Assembly (NCBI GenBank): GCA_008828725.1
Contig: MEHQ01002123.1
Location: 208,887 to 272,886 of the forward strand
DNA length: 64,000 nt
Direction of reading: 5' to 3'
From: Saccharina japonica
Taxonomy: Eukaryota; Sar; Phaeophyceae; Laminariales; Laminariaceae
In this document: piece by piece, positions 36,201-48,500 of the stretch
How the letters are laid out: the number at the start of each line of letters is the position of its first letter
Position numbering within the stretch: the stretch's first letter is position 1
Notes under the pieces: model-generated
Told to the model about the DNA's origin: nothing
The model's input: the letters and a program-made list of their open reading frames with translations, nothing else
The model's database searches: none
Made by a program: the position numbers and the translations under genes

Positions 36201-36718
36201 GAAAGGGGCACCAAGCTCGGTTGGCGGATATGTGGGGCATTACGAATACAGTGCGGATGCCTTTGGTGGATGAAGTGGCGTCTTGTGGTGATAGCGGCGT
36301 CCCGTTTTTCATCGCAAATCCCGAAAGCGAACAATCAGCGTCTTTTTCTGAGTTGGCAGAGGCAGTTGTTAGGGAGGTATCTAAACTCAAGTACAGCGCA
36401 AATCAGCGCCCAGCGTTGTCTTTCCAACCAGCTGCGCGCACGATCACTATCGAGACGAATGACGGCAAGCAGGTGATGGCCTCGGCCGACCTTCGCCGAC
36501 AGTGTAGGTGCGCCGTTTGCGTCGAGGAATTTTCAGGAAAGCCTCTGCTTGATCCAGCGAGCGTGTCAGAAGATATCGTCCCGTCGGACTTTGCTCCGAT
36601 AGGCAATTACGCGGTGTCTGTGCAGTGGAGCGATGGCCACAGTTCGTTGTACCCGTATTCGGCGTTTGCACGAGACTATAAGCCGCACACAAAGAGGGTT
36701 GAGTTGGCACCGGTGTAG
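33245..36718 (+). CDS. HCF101: HCF101, plastid Fe-S cluster scaffold/carrier (2 exons, 587 aa)
   Basis: Exons 33245-34150 and 35861-36718 (stop TAG), GT-AG intron of 1710 bp. The signal peptide ends at HAFLP (about residues 24-28). A MIP18/DUF59-like domain (about 79-160, [19 protein letters not shown]) leads into a ParA/Mrp ATPase (about 176-480) with the deviant Walker [10 protein letters not shown] (184-192), [13 protein letters not shown] and [14 protein letters not shown]-terminal DUF971 domain (about 490-577) carries [12 protein letters not shown]. This three-part architecture is that of HCF101, which assembles 4Fe-4S clusters for photosystem I in the stroma. Two oddities stand out. The site usually reading ENMC is ENMA (343-345), and about 60 extra residues (350-410) follow it where plant proteins are short. 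Start: Met 33245 gives a good signal peptide; Met 33254 is an alternative. Confidence 0.95.
34978..35022 (+). repeat. G-run cluster (possible G-quadruplex) in HCF101 intron
   Basis: Six or more runs of four to six G separated by one to three bases (GGGGACGGGGGAACGGGG type). On the sense strand of the intron this could fold into a quadruplex in the pre-mRNA. Confidence 0.75.
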
Positions 36719-37078
36719 AGTTGCAGTTTTGATTTCTAATCGCGGCTGGGGCTGGGGGCTGGCTGGACACCTATCACATTAATGGTTTTCTAAGCTCAAA
36801 TATGACTGGAGGCACGTGCACTATTAATAGTGTACACGTTTCACAAATGTGTTTCTATGCATGACAATGGAGTTGTGATCCTCTTATTTTCTAATAGTCA
36901 CCGCTTGACTCAACGCTGTGCATTTCCAACGGTTCAGCTTGCGTGTCAACCCGGCCAGTCCAGATAGGTGGGGCTCTCTAATGCTCTTCCATTTGTAATT
37001 TTATTTGTTGACAAGCACAATCAATACCGTACCGTATGCCCGTGCAACTTGCACGACGGCTTGGAATTCTGTGCCTAT
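36719..37078. other. Convergent intergenic region HCF101/ABC-F
   Basis: Only 360 bp separate the two stop codons, so the 3' UTRs must be short or overlap. It contains one exact CTATTAATAG palindrome (36821-36830). No exon or other repeat is recognised. Confidence 0.6.
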
Positions 37079-40000
37079 TTATGCAGTCTTCTCTGCATTC
37101 CGCTTGGCGTTTTTGACGCCTTTATCCTTACGCCCGCTTGGCCCCCCCTTCCCGCCGAAAGATTTCTTTGATTTCGCTATCTCCTCTACATCTATCCGTT
37201 TCGCTTTCTGAATCCCGGCTACCCCCGTTACATATCTCGATTCAACCTTCTCCAACAGGTTGTCGTTGCGCTCAAGGAAGTAGCGGTAGTCTCCGTCATA
37301 TCGGACCAGATTGTTGTCTTCAAAGTTACATATTGTTGTTGCCACCTATGCATTGGTCAAAGGGAAGGAACGAAGGAATTGATGCGCGAGTTTGACTGCA
37401 GTGCAGGCATGTTGGGATCAATAGAAAACATGTATCGTATACCCGTACGGCATTATCACAATCAACTCTAAGCCCATATTTTTTATGTTCCCCACTCACG
37501 TTAGGTCATGGAGCAAAGCCGAGTTCATATGCATTGCACATCTTCCAATATGCTCTTGCTTTCTCGTCCGTCGCAACCGTAAGTACATATACCAGGATTA
37601 ATAAATACCAGGGAGGGGTTAACGCCGTAGCTACGTATTGTTCGCGACTTATTTAGGGTCAAATTTGCTTTAAAATACAAAAACACCTATAGAACGAAAA
37701 TAAAACACAACAAAGATCACCCATACGTTCATGTATCACCCAATGAAGAACAAACCTGCCAATGTTCGTGTCCAATCTGTCAAGACCAGGGTCAAAACTT
37801 TGAAGGGGGAACGTTAGGTTTCTTTCTGGAACCAGTTCGTACTGTAGTCTCCGGTCATTTCCGTTTCTGTCAAAAGCATCGTGCTCATGTGCACATAAAC
37901 TCACCTGGCTCACGAAGTACCGATCGTGCGACACCACTAGAACTGACCCTTCGTAGTGTTGCAGCGCTTCTTCGAGCATCTCCTTTGCAGGGATGTCGAG
38001 ATGATTCGTGGGTTCGTCCAAAACCAGGAGGTTTGCTGGCGTGAGCATCATCTTGCACAGCGCCACCCTAGCTTTTTCGCCACCACTGAGTTGTTCAACA
38101 GACTTCTCCACAGCATCACCTTTGAAGAGGAACTGGCCCAGTAACTTGCGCAGGTCCTCGTACTTCTCTGTCGTCGATGCTGCCATGAGTGTGTCAATAA
38201 CCGTCTTCGAGAGGTCTAGCACGTCTGCTTGGTTTTGCTCGAAATACTGTTTCACCACACTCGAACCAAGGGTACACGCGCCTTGTGTAGGAGTTTCTTG
38301 CCCTACAACGAGTCTGAGCAGGGTTGACTTGCCGGCCCCGTTAGGACCAAGGAATGCAATTCGCTCGCCCTTGTCAACCCCCAAGTTGACGTTTTCAAAT
38401 AGGGTTCTGCCGTTGTAGCCGTGCCCAACTCCTGCTGCCGTAACAAGCTCCTCGCTCACACCAGTACGCGGTGCAGGGGGGAAGCGGAAGCGGAATGGCT
38501 TCCCTAGATTGGGAGGCTGTTTGACAAAGTCATCACTGGCCATCAGTTTTTCAAGAGCCTTTTCTCGTGACTTCACCTGAGAAGCCCATGCGCCCCTGAG
38601 GCAGATGCGAACAGAAAACGTCGACGTTGTTTGAAGGTCGGAGCGAGATTCAGCAAGGATACTGGATGCCATCGTACGCAAAATATCTCCTTATCCTGGC
38701 CTGAGTGATGTGTCTGTGCTCGTGTTGCTTTCACCGACTAAGAATGTCGGCGGAACAGGTGCCTATGGTGCCGTACAGAACGTATCGTTATTTACGCTTG
38801 AAACTTGAAACTGCACCTCTCACTTTGATTCAGTTCTTTCACCGACAACGAATATCGGCGGAATCGGTACCTATGGTGCCGTACAGAACGTATCGTTAGT
38901 TACGCTCGAAACTTGAAACTGCACCTCTCACTTTGATTTGAACTTGTTGATCCAATTTTTCTCCTCTTTGATTCGCTTTTGTTGGTTGCGGTACGAAGCC
39001 TGCCACGACTCCATTCTCGCACGCTTAAGCTTGATGAAGTTACTGTAGTTGCCGGGGTAGGTCGCGGCCACACCACCGTCTGTGTCGACAATCCCCGTAC
39101 ACACTCGGTCCAGGAACTCTCGGTCGTGACTCACAATCACCATGGGGAGGTTTTGATTCTGCAGGAAGCTCTCCAGCCACTCCACGCTCTCCATGTCCAA
39201 ATGGTTCGTTGGCTCGTCCAACAACAAAATGTTAGGATCTTTCAGCAGGATCTTGCCAAGCCCGATACGCATGCGCCAACCCCCACTGAAGCTTGACACA
39301 GGTTGGTCTCCCTCGCTGCGCAGTGGAAAAGGGTAGCGAGAGGCAGCTTCAGTCAATTGGAGCATTTCGTAATATTCTCGCCGTCAATCCACAACGACCC
39401 TGTGCACCGTGCACATGGTCATAAATACTGTCCCAACGGACGGGAGGATGTTTTGTTCCTTCATGTAAGAGACGCCAACCTCAAAAGCTACGAGCATCCG
39501 GTAGGGGTATATCTTGTAGCGCATTTGGCGGGCCAAACCTCCTTCGCCGGCACAACCTTTTCGCTTAGGCTCGCTTAGGCTGACACTGACACTTTCAATT
39601 GTGTATGGCTTTTCCAAACAGCTACTGTAACACGCCACTGCAAATGATGCATGCCATCCACGTTCACCTCACAGAGAAACCCATGACATCCATGATCCGC
39701 TGCACTCTCGTGCCCAAGTCGTATACGCGATTACGCTCTGCATCTTCCTGCAGTCGTGAAAGACGGTTGAGGACTTCCTCCATCTGCACCGGATCCTGTT
39801 GCACCGTTTCCTCTTGAAGTTCATCCTGAACCATTCGGCGAGTTGGAAACAGATCAGGATATGTATATAGTCAAGTTCGCCTATTTGGGAGTTAGTATTT
39901 GTCATATCATACGAAGTATTTATACCACGGACAAATTCAGATATGAGAAAACAAAGAGCATACAAGCGTCTAAGGGATAAGATCACTGCCAACATGGGGA

Positions 40001-43000
40001 CTACTACAGTACTGCAGCAAAAAATATGAAGGTCATCAAGTGTACTGGTACGTATGCAGAAGTTGTTCGATAAGCCAGCACCGCGGAGTTCTAAAAACCA
40101 ACAGCGAATAGATGGGACCGATTTGAGCCCTCTCCGCAGCAGGAAGGGTATCGCAGTCAAACGTGTGCTGCATTGATGAGAGCACAACTTGACACCTGAC
40201 ACCATGGTCCTGCTGCTCGAGCGGTCAAGTTTAAGATCAAGAATAACCCCACCTCGTACGGTCGTGGCATATGAATAGGTAACGTTCACACACACGGGGA
40301 AACGTTTTTGGACTTCATTGCACTGCAGTATCACCAAGATTAATGCATACACTCACTTCGCATGCCTGGAGCGCCCCCAAAATGTCTGCCTCCTCAGTGA
40401 AAACAGACGTGAGCTCCTCCTTCAGTGAGCGTTCCATCACTAGCTCGTCCACAAACTCTTGCCTCAGGAACGCCACGCGTAAATCCTTCGAAGACTTTAC
40501 CACTTCTCCTGCGGTAGGTTGGAGATCGCCAGCTAGGATTTTCACTTGCGTGGTTTTTCCGCCGCCTGTATCAGTCACGCGGGGACGGTCGAGTACGGTG
40601 TATGATACCATAAGATTAGGAGACGGATGCGGGTATATACAAGGCTACATACCCGAAAAAACAATACAAGAAGAACACCACGCTGTAAGTACCTCGTTCA
40701 ACGACAACTTGGAATTTAATTACTGTAGTCCATGTGCGGTAAAACACTCTGCACTCACCGTTTGGACCAACCAGGCCTATCCTGTCGCCAGTTTTGACTT
40801 CCCAGGTGGCGTCCTTAACGACCTCTTGGTTTCTGAAGGTAACTGCGACGCCGTCGAGGCGGAGCGAGACGTATCCAGGTTGCGAACTGCTCGATATTCG
40901 AACCCGCGGAGGGGGTCGCGACTTCCGTATTTTGGACTCCAGTGTCTCCTGCTCCACCTCTTCGACAGCAACCACCTCCTCCACAGCTGGGGGTGGCGCA
41001 ATATCCTCCTTTAGCACGTGTTATCATGAAGCACGCAACAGGCATGGCATGGCGACGTTATCGGTCTTGATATTCGCACTATATTGGCAAGAGCAAACTT
41101 CAATTCAGAACATACATCGACTACAGGAAACCGACCACTGCTCAAAGCAAACCCAATGCTTTCGCGATCGAGACCCCATAAATACATATCATACGATTGT
41201 ACAAAAAATCTGAACGCCAACGTTCTCCCGCGTTACGCGCAAATGCCTGGAGGTCTCATTAAAGAACAGCGCATGGGCTCGTGGTTTCCACGCAGCACGC
41301 CGCGCTGCATTGCAGCGCACCCACTTTACTGCTGTTGTATGATATAATTCGTACTGGCAGACGCATGGAAGACAACGAGGAGATGGCCCGGAATAAAATA
41401 CGAACATTGACGTAGCAACCTACAGTAGCAATAATAACCTTTTCCCGCCGTCTGGCTATCAGGGAAGGGCGCTTTCGCCCGTGCTTGAACTCGCAAGTCG
41501 GAGGACTAGGGCGATTTAAAGCGGTAGATGCTCACAAAAGAGGGTTATCCGTGCAACGAAACAGAGGAGCCCCTCATCACGATGAACTTTCTCTACCAAA
41601 GACGGGGGCCCGAACAACGATCGCCACTTGTCAATCGTAAGTGTTGGCATACCAGGTATACATACTGCTGCCGTGAAACTGGCGTGTTACCACCCTGCTA
41701 AGGTGCGTGGTGCTAAGGTTTACGTCTGGTATCTATGATACTTGGTGCCGTATATAACTGCTGGTCCTCGCACTGCCAAGGGAAGTCATCGACCGATATC
41801 CTTCACGAGGAATGTATCATAGATCACGTGCCACCTATCATAAAGTATGTATCACACAGCTTGCAATCACTGAGTATTGTGTAAATCAATCGGTCCAACT
41901 TCCAGCTGCGCATTTAAACGTAGAGATTCACAGTAAGAACATTCGTAGTAAAAACTGCTTGAGCTTTAGATCGTACCCCATAAATTATAAGCACACCATA
42001 AATAAATACGCGTAGATATAATACGCATCATACCTTCAAAGCTCTTTCGTCGTGCTGTTTTACCGTACCTGGTAAACTGCTGTAGCAGCAGGTTTTCAAG
42101 TTTTAAATATTTCTCAAGCCATGCAAACCATAACCTCGCATAGATGCTCCCAGTATACTTCATACTCCGAGTACACTCCGAGTATCGAGCATATTTCGTA
42201 CTCCGAGTACTGAGAGTATTGCGATACTGGCGGCCTAAACACTGTACTGGGAGTATGAGCAGTACTGAAGGCCCAAAAACTCCGAGTACTGGGAGTATGA
42301 GCAGTACAGAACCCCGAGTACAAGCAGTACCCGCAGTAAAAACATCCGAAATACTTGGAGTACAGAGAATCAAGAGTATGGAGCCCGAAAATACTGCGAG
42401 TACTATTAATAGCAGTAAATACTCCCGATATACTGCCAGGACTTGAGTACTTCAGTTGCCCCGCCCGAAAGGATTTTGCTCTAATTCCCACTCGCCGTGG
42501 ATGTTTAGTGCAATAAAACGGGAATGGAATAATCGAAACGGTGCACAGATGGTCGAAGTATACTTCATACCCCGAGTATTCTGCGCATATTGAGAGTATT
42601 TCGGTACTCCGAGCACTGGCAGTACCAACGCGGACGAAAGGCTGCCAGTACTTGGGAACATCCGCAGTACAGAACCTGAAATACTTGAACTACAACAGTA
42701 TTGCACAGAAGTGAACCTCGAAATACTGCGAGTATGGCAGTATCCGCGGTACATAATCTCGAAATACTGCGAGCACTTATTTTTTTTATCGGAAAAAGAC
42801 CATTTAGTAACAGGGGTGCACGCGCCCGAAAAAAGAAAAGGAAAAAAGAAAGCTGCAAGTCTTTGTCCGGCGTTTTTCCCGAGGGCTCAGGGGTAGTTCC
42901 TCGTTGTGTTCAATGTTGTTTTGGTCGGTTCCAGAGTCTATATATAACCATACACCTGCCACGGAAATAACAACCGATCGATCGCGCGATCGATAGCAGG

Positions 43001-45279
43001 CTGTTGCTGTCTTGGCTTTATGCCCTTGCAACCCACACTCTGTGGGCACAGCAGTACAAAAACAATCGTATACTAACTGCGGTGCTTCGTCATATACTTG
43101 TAGTTCAACTCAGCTGTATGTACTCGTGTACCATCACTACGTGGTACACGCACATAAACGTGCACAGCTACAACAGTAGTAGTGCTGCTCTGCTGCTGCT
43201 GCTGCTGCTGCTTGCTTGCACAAAAGCCCGACTCGCCGTACTGATGCTGCTGTGTATTTGATACACTGCCGGCATCGGCTTGCGTACCCGCTACTCGTGC
43301 GAGCTGCTCATTCATCGAAAATATGTAGGGCTGCGGAGCTGGGAATGCAACGTGCGCTTCTGCTGCGAATCATCTCCATGTGTCGATGCCGACAGCAGAG
43401 GGCGCCTACAGTACAAAATATTATTACTAACAACCACCCTCCGTAGTAGGAGGTCTCCTTGCTACAGGCCGTGCCAAGGGTCGCGCCAGAGGCCGAAGTG
43501 CGCGGTATGGCTTCATGTTTTGTCTCGGGGACTGCCACGTGTTTTTTATGTCATGAAACGCCTGCTGTCGGTAATGGGTGTCACGAAAAGAAAAACCGTC
43601 GTCGGAAGTTCGGTCAAGTTTCGTGGACCCATACTGAAAAGTCGCCTGTCGGAAATACTGTACTCCCAACTCCCAACTCCCAGGTACCGGGAGCATCTGT
43701 GAAACGTTGGTTGTTGTCGGCCGTGTGTAACAGGCTCGCAATTAAAACACCTGCACTACGAGTACAATCCAGGGGAAAATGATAAGCATGAGAGTCGACC
43801 AGGGAAGAAAGTGCTGAAATCTTCTCGCGATGAAAAATCAAGGCACGTACCTTGGGGAGGGAGAAGAGCCTACTTAGTGACCCCGGATCTGAGTTATGAC
43901 TTAGGGAGAGAGAACAGAAGGGCGAAGATAATAAATGGGACACAAATGAAAAAAAAAAAAAAAAAACATGCCCAAGTCGGCACGTCTGGACTGCATTATA
44001 TTTCCCCGTACGTGAGGTATTTCGTGTTTTTGTTATAAAACAAGCATAATTACGACAGCCTTTGCCGAGTTTACCAGGTACCAGGTGCAGACTATTACTA
44101 TTAATAGATCATCGGCTCGTGAACCAAGCCTGCATCGTATCATATTCATACCTCAGCCGTGACTTCATCATCCTGTGGCTCGTCCCGCGTTTTGCCTCCT
44201 TTACCATTTTTCTTCGCCTTCTTCTTGCCCTTATCCTTTTTACGCACTTGGGGCTGCATCAAATTCACCTCTTCCTCCCCCTCCCCCTCTTGTTCTCCTG
44301 CAGTGTCAGAGGACTCCGGGAGAATATCTGGCTGTTGCTCAAGTGCCGGTACCTGTGGGGTCTCGACTCCAACATTCGGTGCTTGCCGATCATCCACTGC
44401 CCCGTCTGGCACAACGACACGACAATCAAAACCAGAAAATACGGTTCAGAGTTACGATAGTGGCGATGGCTAACCCAAAGTGCGACACGACGACTACATG
44501 TTTAGGTTATTTCGGTAGAGTCGTATCATACGTCCTCGGTATATATGGATAATGTGATACAGCAGTGATACATGATATTATACCAGCCTGAGGTGCGATG
44601 TACAGGCGGTACAATAACCTCCACACTCCACACATGATCTCTGGTTGAGGTTGATGCAAACCTCGTCCGTCCGACGTTTACGTCCGACGTTTATGGCAGT
44701 CTCAAAAAGGTGTCACAACGTCAAGACGTCACGACATTTGGAGTGCACGTCGAGGCTTTCAGTCTCGATTTGCTCCTCGCTGTGAGCAATACACAGCACG
44801 CAAACGCCTCTACCATGCCAGTCATTCAACGGACCGGCCACAGATCAACGCCGCTCACCGTGTTGTGGAGTAACTGCTGTGCCGGGAGCGTCGAATTCCG
44901 CCTCCAGTTCCTCCAGAGCGGCCAAAGCGTCAGCTGCAGGGCCCTTGGCGCCCTTCTTCTTCTTGGCCTTCTTCGCCGGCAAAGACGGTCGTTCTTCGAC
45001 GACAGGGGCGATATCACTTACGTCTGCCTCCAAGGCTTCTAATTTGGCCAGTGCATCCGCAGCGGGCCCTTTCTTCTTCTTGGCCATCATGCACACATGA
45101 CACGATCTCGCTCGTCGGTGGACAGCCCGTCGTGTTGGCAGAGGCGAGACCGTGCTGAATGACGACGTCAACACCGAAGAGGGCCTCGATAATCTTGGCG
45201 TCCACGATGCAGCCAGGAAGGCCGACGAGGAAGGCAGCGAGGCCACCACCACGGGAAAAAAGAGAAGCCCCCTAGCCAT
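37079..45279 (-). CDS. Plastid-targeted ABC-F ATPase (8 exons, 877 aa)
   Basis: Exons on minus: 45279-44859, 44405-44152, 41008-40759, 40565-40357, 39825-39668, 39315-38932, 38595-37905, 37345-37079 (stop TAA); all phases agree and sum to 878 codons. The signal peptide ends at SAFLA (about 19-23). A long Lys/Glu/Ala-rich region follows, then two ABC domains without membrane segments. ABC1: Walker A GPNGGGKTT (306-314, split by an intron), FSGGW (440-444) and LLLDEPTNHLD. ABC2: GPNGAGKST (642-650), LSGGEK (728-733) and LVLDEPTNHLD. ABC-F proteins bind the ribosome E site and relieve stalled translation; it resembles plant plastid ABCF5. Exons 1 and 2 are assigned to this gene by phase and strand across a 3.1 kb intron. 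Residues 67-85 and 106-126 repeat a KKKGPAADAL.LE.LEA unit. The gene starts 232 bp from ClpB, in divergent orientation. Confidence 0.9.
38731..38946. repeat. 108-bp tandem duplication covering a 5' splice site
   Basis: A 108-bp unit starts at 38731 and again at 38839 (TCACCGAC...CACTTTGATT, about 90% alike by eye). The second unit runs into the ABC-F exon that ends at 38932 and includes its GTGAGAGG donor. The first therefore duplicates the last few exon bases and the donor inside the intron. Confidence 0.85.
42150..42790. repeat. Paired TACTCCGAGTA array, locus A (ABC-F intron 2)
   Basis: Two related units (about 42155-42410 and 42550-42780), each dense in CTCCGAGTA, CTGGGAGTATGAGCAGTAC and GAAATACTGCGAGTA motifs, separated by about 130 unrelated bases. 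The core TACTC(C/G)GAGTA is a palindrome with a one-base centre. Same architecture as 59095-59770. A-rich sequence follows (about 42830-42850). Confidence 0.8.
42851..42925 (+). repeat. 72-bp conserved block after an A-rich stretch, copy 1
   Basis: TGCAAGTCTTTGTCCGGCG through CCTCGTTGTGTTCAAT is nearly identical to the minus strand of 60163-60227. In both places it directly follows an A-rich tract, but the sequence before that tract differs (TACTCCGAGTA array here, SINE-like body there). Confidence 0.8.
43785..43966 (+). mobile_element. SINE-like element, locus 2 (ABC-F intron 2)
   Basis: Body with TCTTCTCGCGATGAAAAATC, GAAGAGCCTACTT, CCCCGGATCTGAGTTATGAC and GAAGATAATAAATGGGA, ending in an 18-A tract (43949-43966). 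No convincing tRNA-like head is visible, so the copy is probably 5'-truncated. It lies antisense to the ABC-F gene. Confidence 0.65.
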
Positions 45280-45511
45280 CGCTGTGTCGTGTCGCTCTCG
45301 AACGCGTATGAAGGAGTTTTTGAGTTTGGTTTTTGACGCAGGTGTTCCAACGACCTGGGAAGGATGTCTAGAAAAGAGCCGGTGTGAACTTCTTGATACC
45401 GCAACACCGAAACTTGTTCGTTCTTCGTGCTGCAAATGTAGACACGTGACTTCACTGCTGCTGCCCAGAAATCTCTGTGCAAACACCACATTGGGGTGTA
45501 CTGGCTTCAAA
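45280..45511. promoter_or_regulatory. Shared divergent upstream region of ABC-F and ClpB genes
   Basis: Only 232 bp separate the two start codons, so both transcripts must initiate within it or overlap. An open frame runs through it on the plus strand but has no targeting logic before Met 45512. Both products are plastid protein-quality or translation factors. A bidirectional promoter is inferred from spacing. Confidence 0.5.
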
Positions 45512-48500
45512 ATGAGATCTTCTAGGCTTGGTATGCACATCGGGTACGCGTTGAGCACATTTGCTCCGGCCTGTGCGTTTTTGCCATCCCCATGTGTGAT
45601 GACTGTTTTGCGGGGAGTGGGACAGCAGAGCTGTAGAGGGTTTGCGGAGAGGCCACGTGGTGTACCGAACATCGCCCTTGGTCCGATGGGGCGGGCGGTA
45701 GCGGGCGTACCTGCATACACGCGGTGGCCTTCAAGGGCACGGCATGTGTCGCAGTCTCGTCTCTCCATGAGCTCCAACCAAGGCATGAACCCAGAGACCT
45801 TCACAGAGCGCGCATGGGAAGCGATGGTCAGGCTGCCTGCTCTGGCAGATTCCAGCAAGGCACAGGTGACTCATCAGAGAGGCTGCGTGCTGGTTGACGC
45901 TCTCGGTCAGTCGCTGGGCCGGGATATAGACTTCTCGATGATATCAACCTATGCAATGCATTGCATGGAGCCAGTTAATGTATGAATACGTGTGATACTA
46001 CTGTATACACTATAAAAAGTACGTGTATATCTACATGAGTACCCATGTACCCATGTACCCATGCCAACTGCATGTTGATGTTGATGTTGCGTTCTTTCGA
46101 AGATGGTGGAGAGCGAGCTTCTTGTCAAGTCGCTCTTCGAAGAGGGGGCCGAAGGACTTACTCAAAGAATTCTCGTCAAGGCGGGAGTGGATACGTCGAG
46201 GTTTACGGCAGATCTGGACGCGTTCATGTGAGTACCCGAGATGCACCAACGGTTATGACCTGGTACTACTCTGTAACTGTATGGTTGCGTTGCTTTTTGT
46301 TTGGCCTCAGTTTATCCCATGACTTGCTTGTAATAATGTCAAATGCCATCAGTGTCATCATGTGTCAGGCGGAACAGGAGAGCAACAGAGCCCAGCGCTT
46401 TGCGATACGAGTTGAACTCTCGGAGTTCTGGTGTCTGCTCTAATTGGATATACCCATCAATAGGTAGAGCCTACGGGCAAGACACGCAAACAATTCAGAG
46501 AGTCCCGAGCAACTCGGCATAAAAGTCCAGAGCTCACCTCAGCAAGAGCTACGAGTACCTGTAGGACTCACGGTATAAAGTCAAATTGGCTTGGAACCCC
46601 AGCCATATATAGACATAAGTGCATCACACCTCGTATGACTTACTACTGGAATCGTGAGTCGGCAGGATTTGACGGCGAAAACTACCTGTAATCCCGAGGC
46701 GACGAAGTCGACTAGCTGAGTTTAGTTGCCAGTCGGCTGGCGAAGAAGCTAGCAAACGAGCCTCCCCCGGTTGCGGATGCCCCGCCTGAGGTGCGCACGA
46801 AGGGCCCGCCGGAGACGCCTCCAGAGAACTCCGCTGAAGGCGCCTCAGGAGGTTCATTGAAAAAATACGTTACTGTACGTGCATACTCATATTTATATTT
46901 GGCTTCGTTGTACACAAGAAAATCGAATGCCTATGTACGTTAACGTAAGTTTCTAATACAAACAAGCAAATTCCAGGACTAGCTGACCGCGATACGTAGT
47001 AATTGGTCCTGGGACTTACCGGTTCCTCACCGACGTCATTTTTCCTCTCTCGAAATTACTTAATCGCACGTATCTGCCTCTGAAAGAGCTACTGTAGATC
47101 ATGAAGTGAGAATCGTTGATCTATATGATCTATCTGTAGATGATCTGTCCGAGGTGCGAAAACGTTCGAGGGAGCCTTTGGTAACTGGCAAGGGCATGAA
47201 CAATCGTTTCGGGCAGCACTTATGACTTAGGGTTGCATATCATACCAGGCACATGTATAAATAACACCGTCGACGGCACTACGAGTGGGAAACGAAAAAG
47301 ATTTGTGACATGTGTCAAGTTGAGACTGAAACAGCAAATTCGGATGATCATGGGTGATTAGATGAAGTGGAAGGACTCCTTTTTCTCGGCAAGGTGGACC
47401 CTCACACCAGTAGGACAGCCACGTAGGGCTCTTGTGTGAAGCATTTAGGTCGGATAATCCACGATTCTGTACTCGTACAACCTTTTCTAACCGCTACGAT
47501 ACGGTGGTTTGCGGACTTGCATCGCTTCGGCTGTGCTTGGCATCCGGTACCTTAGGCTGACTCTTATGGGATCGGAATCCAAAAATGTTTTTTCAACACC
47601 TTCGCAGGCTTTTTCCCCCGGGGACGCTAAAAAATGTCCCCTATTATCTCAACGAGCCCTTGGTCAATTTTCGAGAGGGATCTAGTGATATTGACCGATT
47701 TAGCAGGCTCGAATTTCCAATGGATGGCCAACTCAGGTCAATTGGCCCTGTTTCGATTTTTTTTATCGAAACCGGGTAAAAAGTACGAAACAGGGTGAAA
47801 AAATCGGAACAGGGTCAGTTGGCCATCCGTTGGAATTTCGAGCCTGCAAAATCGGCCAACACCACTAGATTCCTCTCGAAAATTGACCCATCGCCCGTTG
47901 AGATAGTAGGGGACGTTTTTTAGCGTCCCCGGGAGAAAAAGCCTGCGAAGGTGTTGAAAAATCCTGTTTTGTATTCCGATCCCATAAGAGTCGGCCTTAC
48001 ATCCAAACACTAGATTGTGTCGTGACTTCTCCAGCACAGTGTTTTAGGGTGCACGTACCAATCATCATCCATCGTCGATGCTGTCTGGCCGCTTGCTCGC
48101 TTGCTCTGCCAAGCTCCAAGCAAGGAAAAGTCGCGGATACCAGCTCCAAAACAATGGGGCAGATTCTTCAAAAGGTTGTCGCAGCAGCTTCAGCCGCTCA
48201 ATTGGAGTTTGGAGACAGCTTTGTCTCGACGGAGCATCTCCTTCTAGCGCTGGTGCGCGAAGACACCCGCTTCACGAAAAAGGCTTTGCAGGACCAAGGC
48301 ATTGACGACAAGAAGATTCTGGATGCTGTGAACGAAATAAGGGGCCCCCAAAAAGTTACCAGCAGGAATCCAGAGGCGGCGTATGAGGCGAGTACTCTTC
48401 TGCATCCAACTCTACTGTACTGCCTCTGTTGTACGTACAACAGTAGGCATATTATGTAGTAACTACATGTTTTTTCTGCATACTGGCACAACATTAGTAC

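Noticed and set aside
39384-39638. 84-codon minus-strand open frame between ABC-F exons
   Set aside because: The flanking exons join in phase across it (39668 to 39315) to give the conserved FS.SEGDQPVSSFSGGW region, so it is intronic.
42150-42790. CRISPR-like array
   Set aside because: Repeats are short, degenerate palindromes without constant spacer length, in a eukaryotic intron; no cas genes.
45280-45858. Minus-strand open frame extending the ABC-F N-terminus upstream of 45279
   Set aside because: It would cover the divergent promoter and the ClpB first exon, and only Met 45279 places a signal peptide with an AF motif at the N-terminus.
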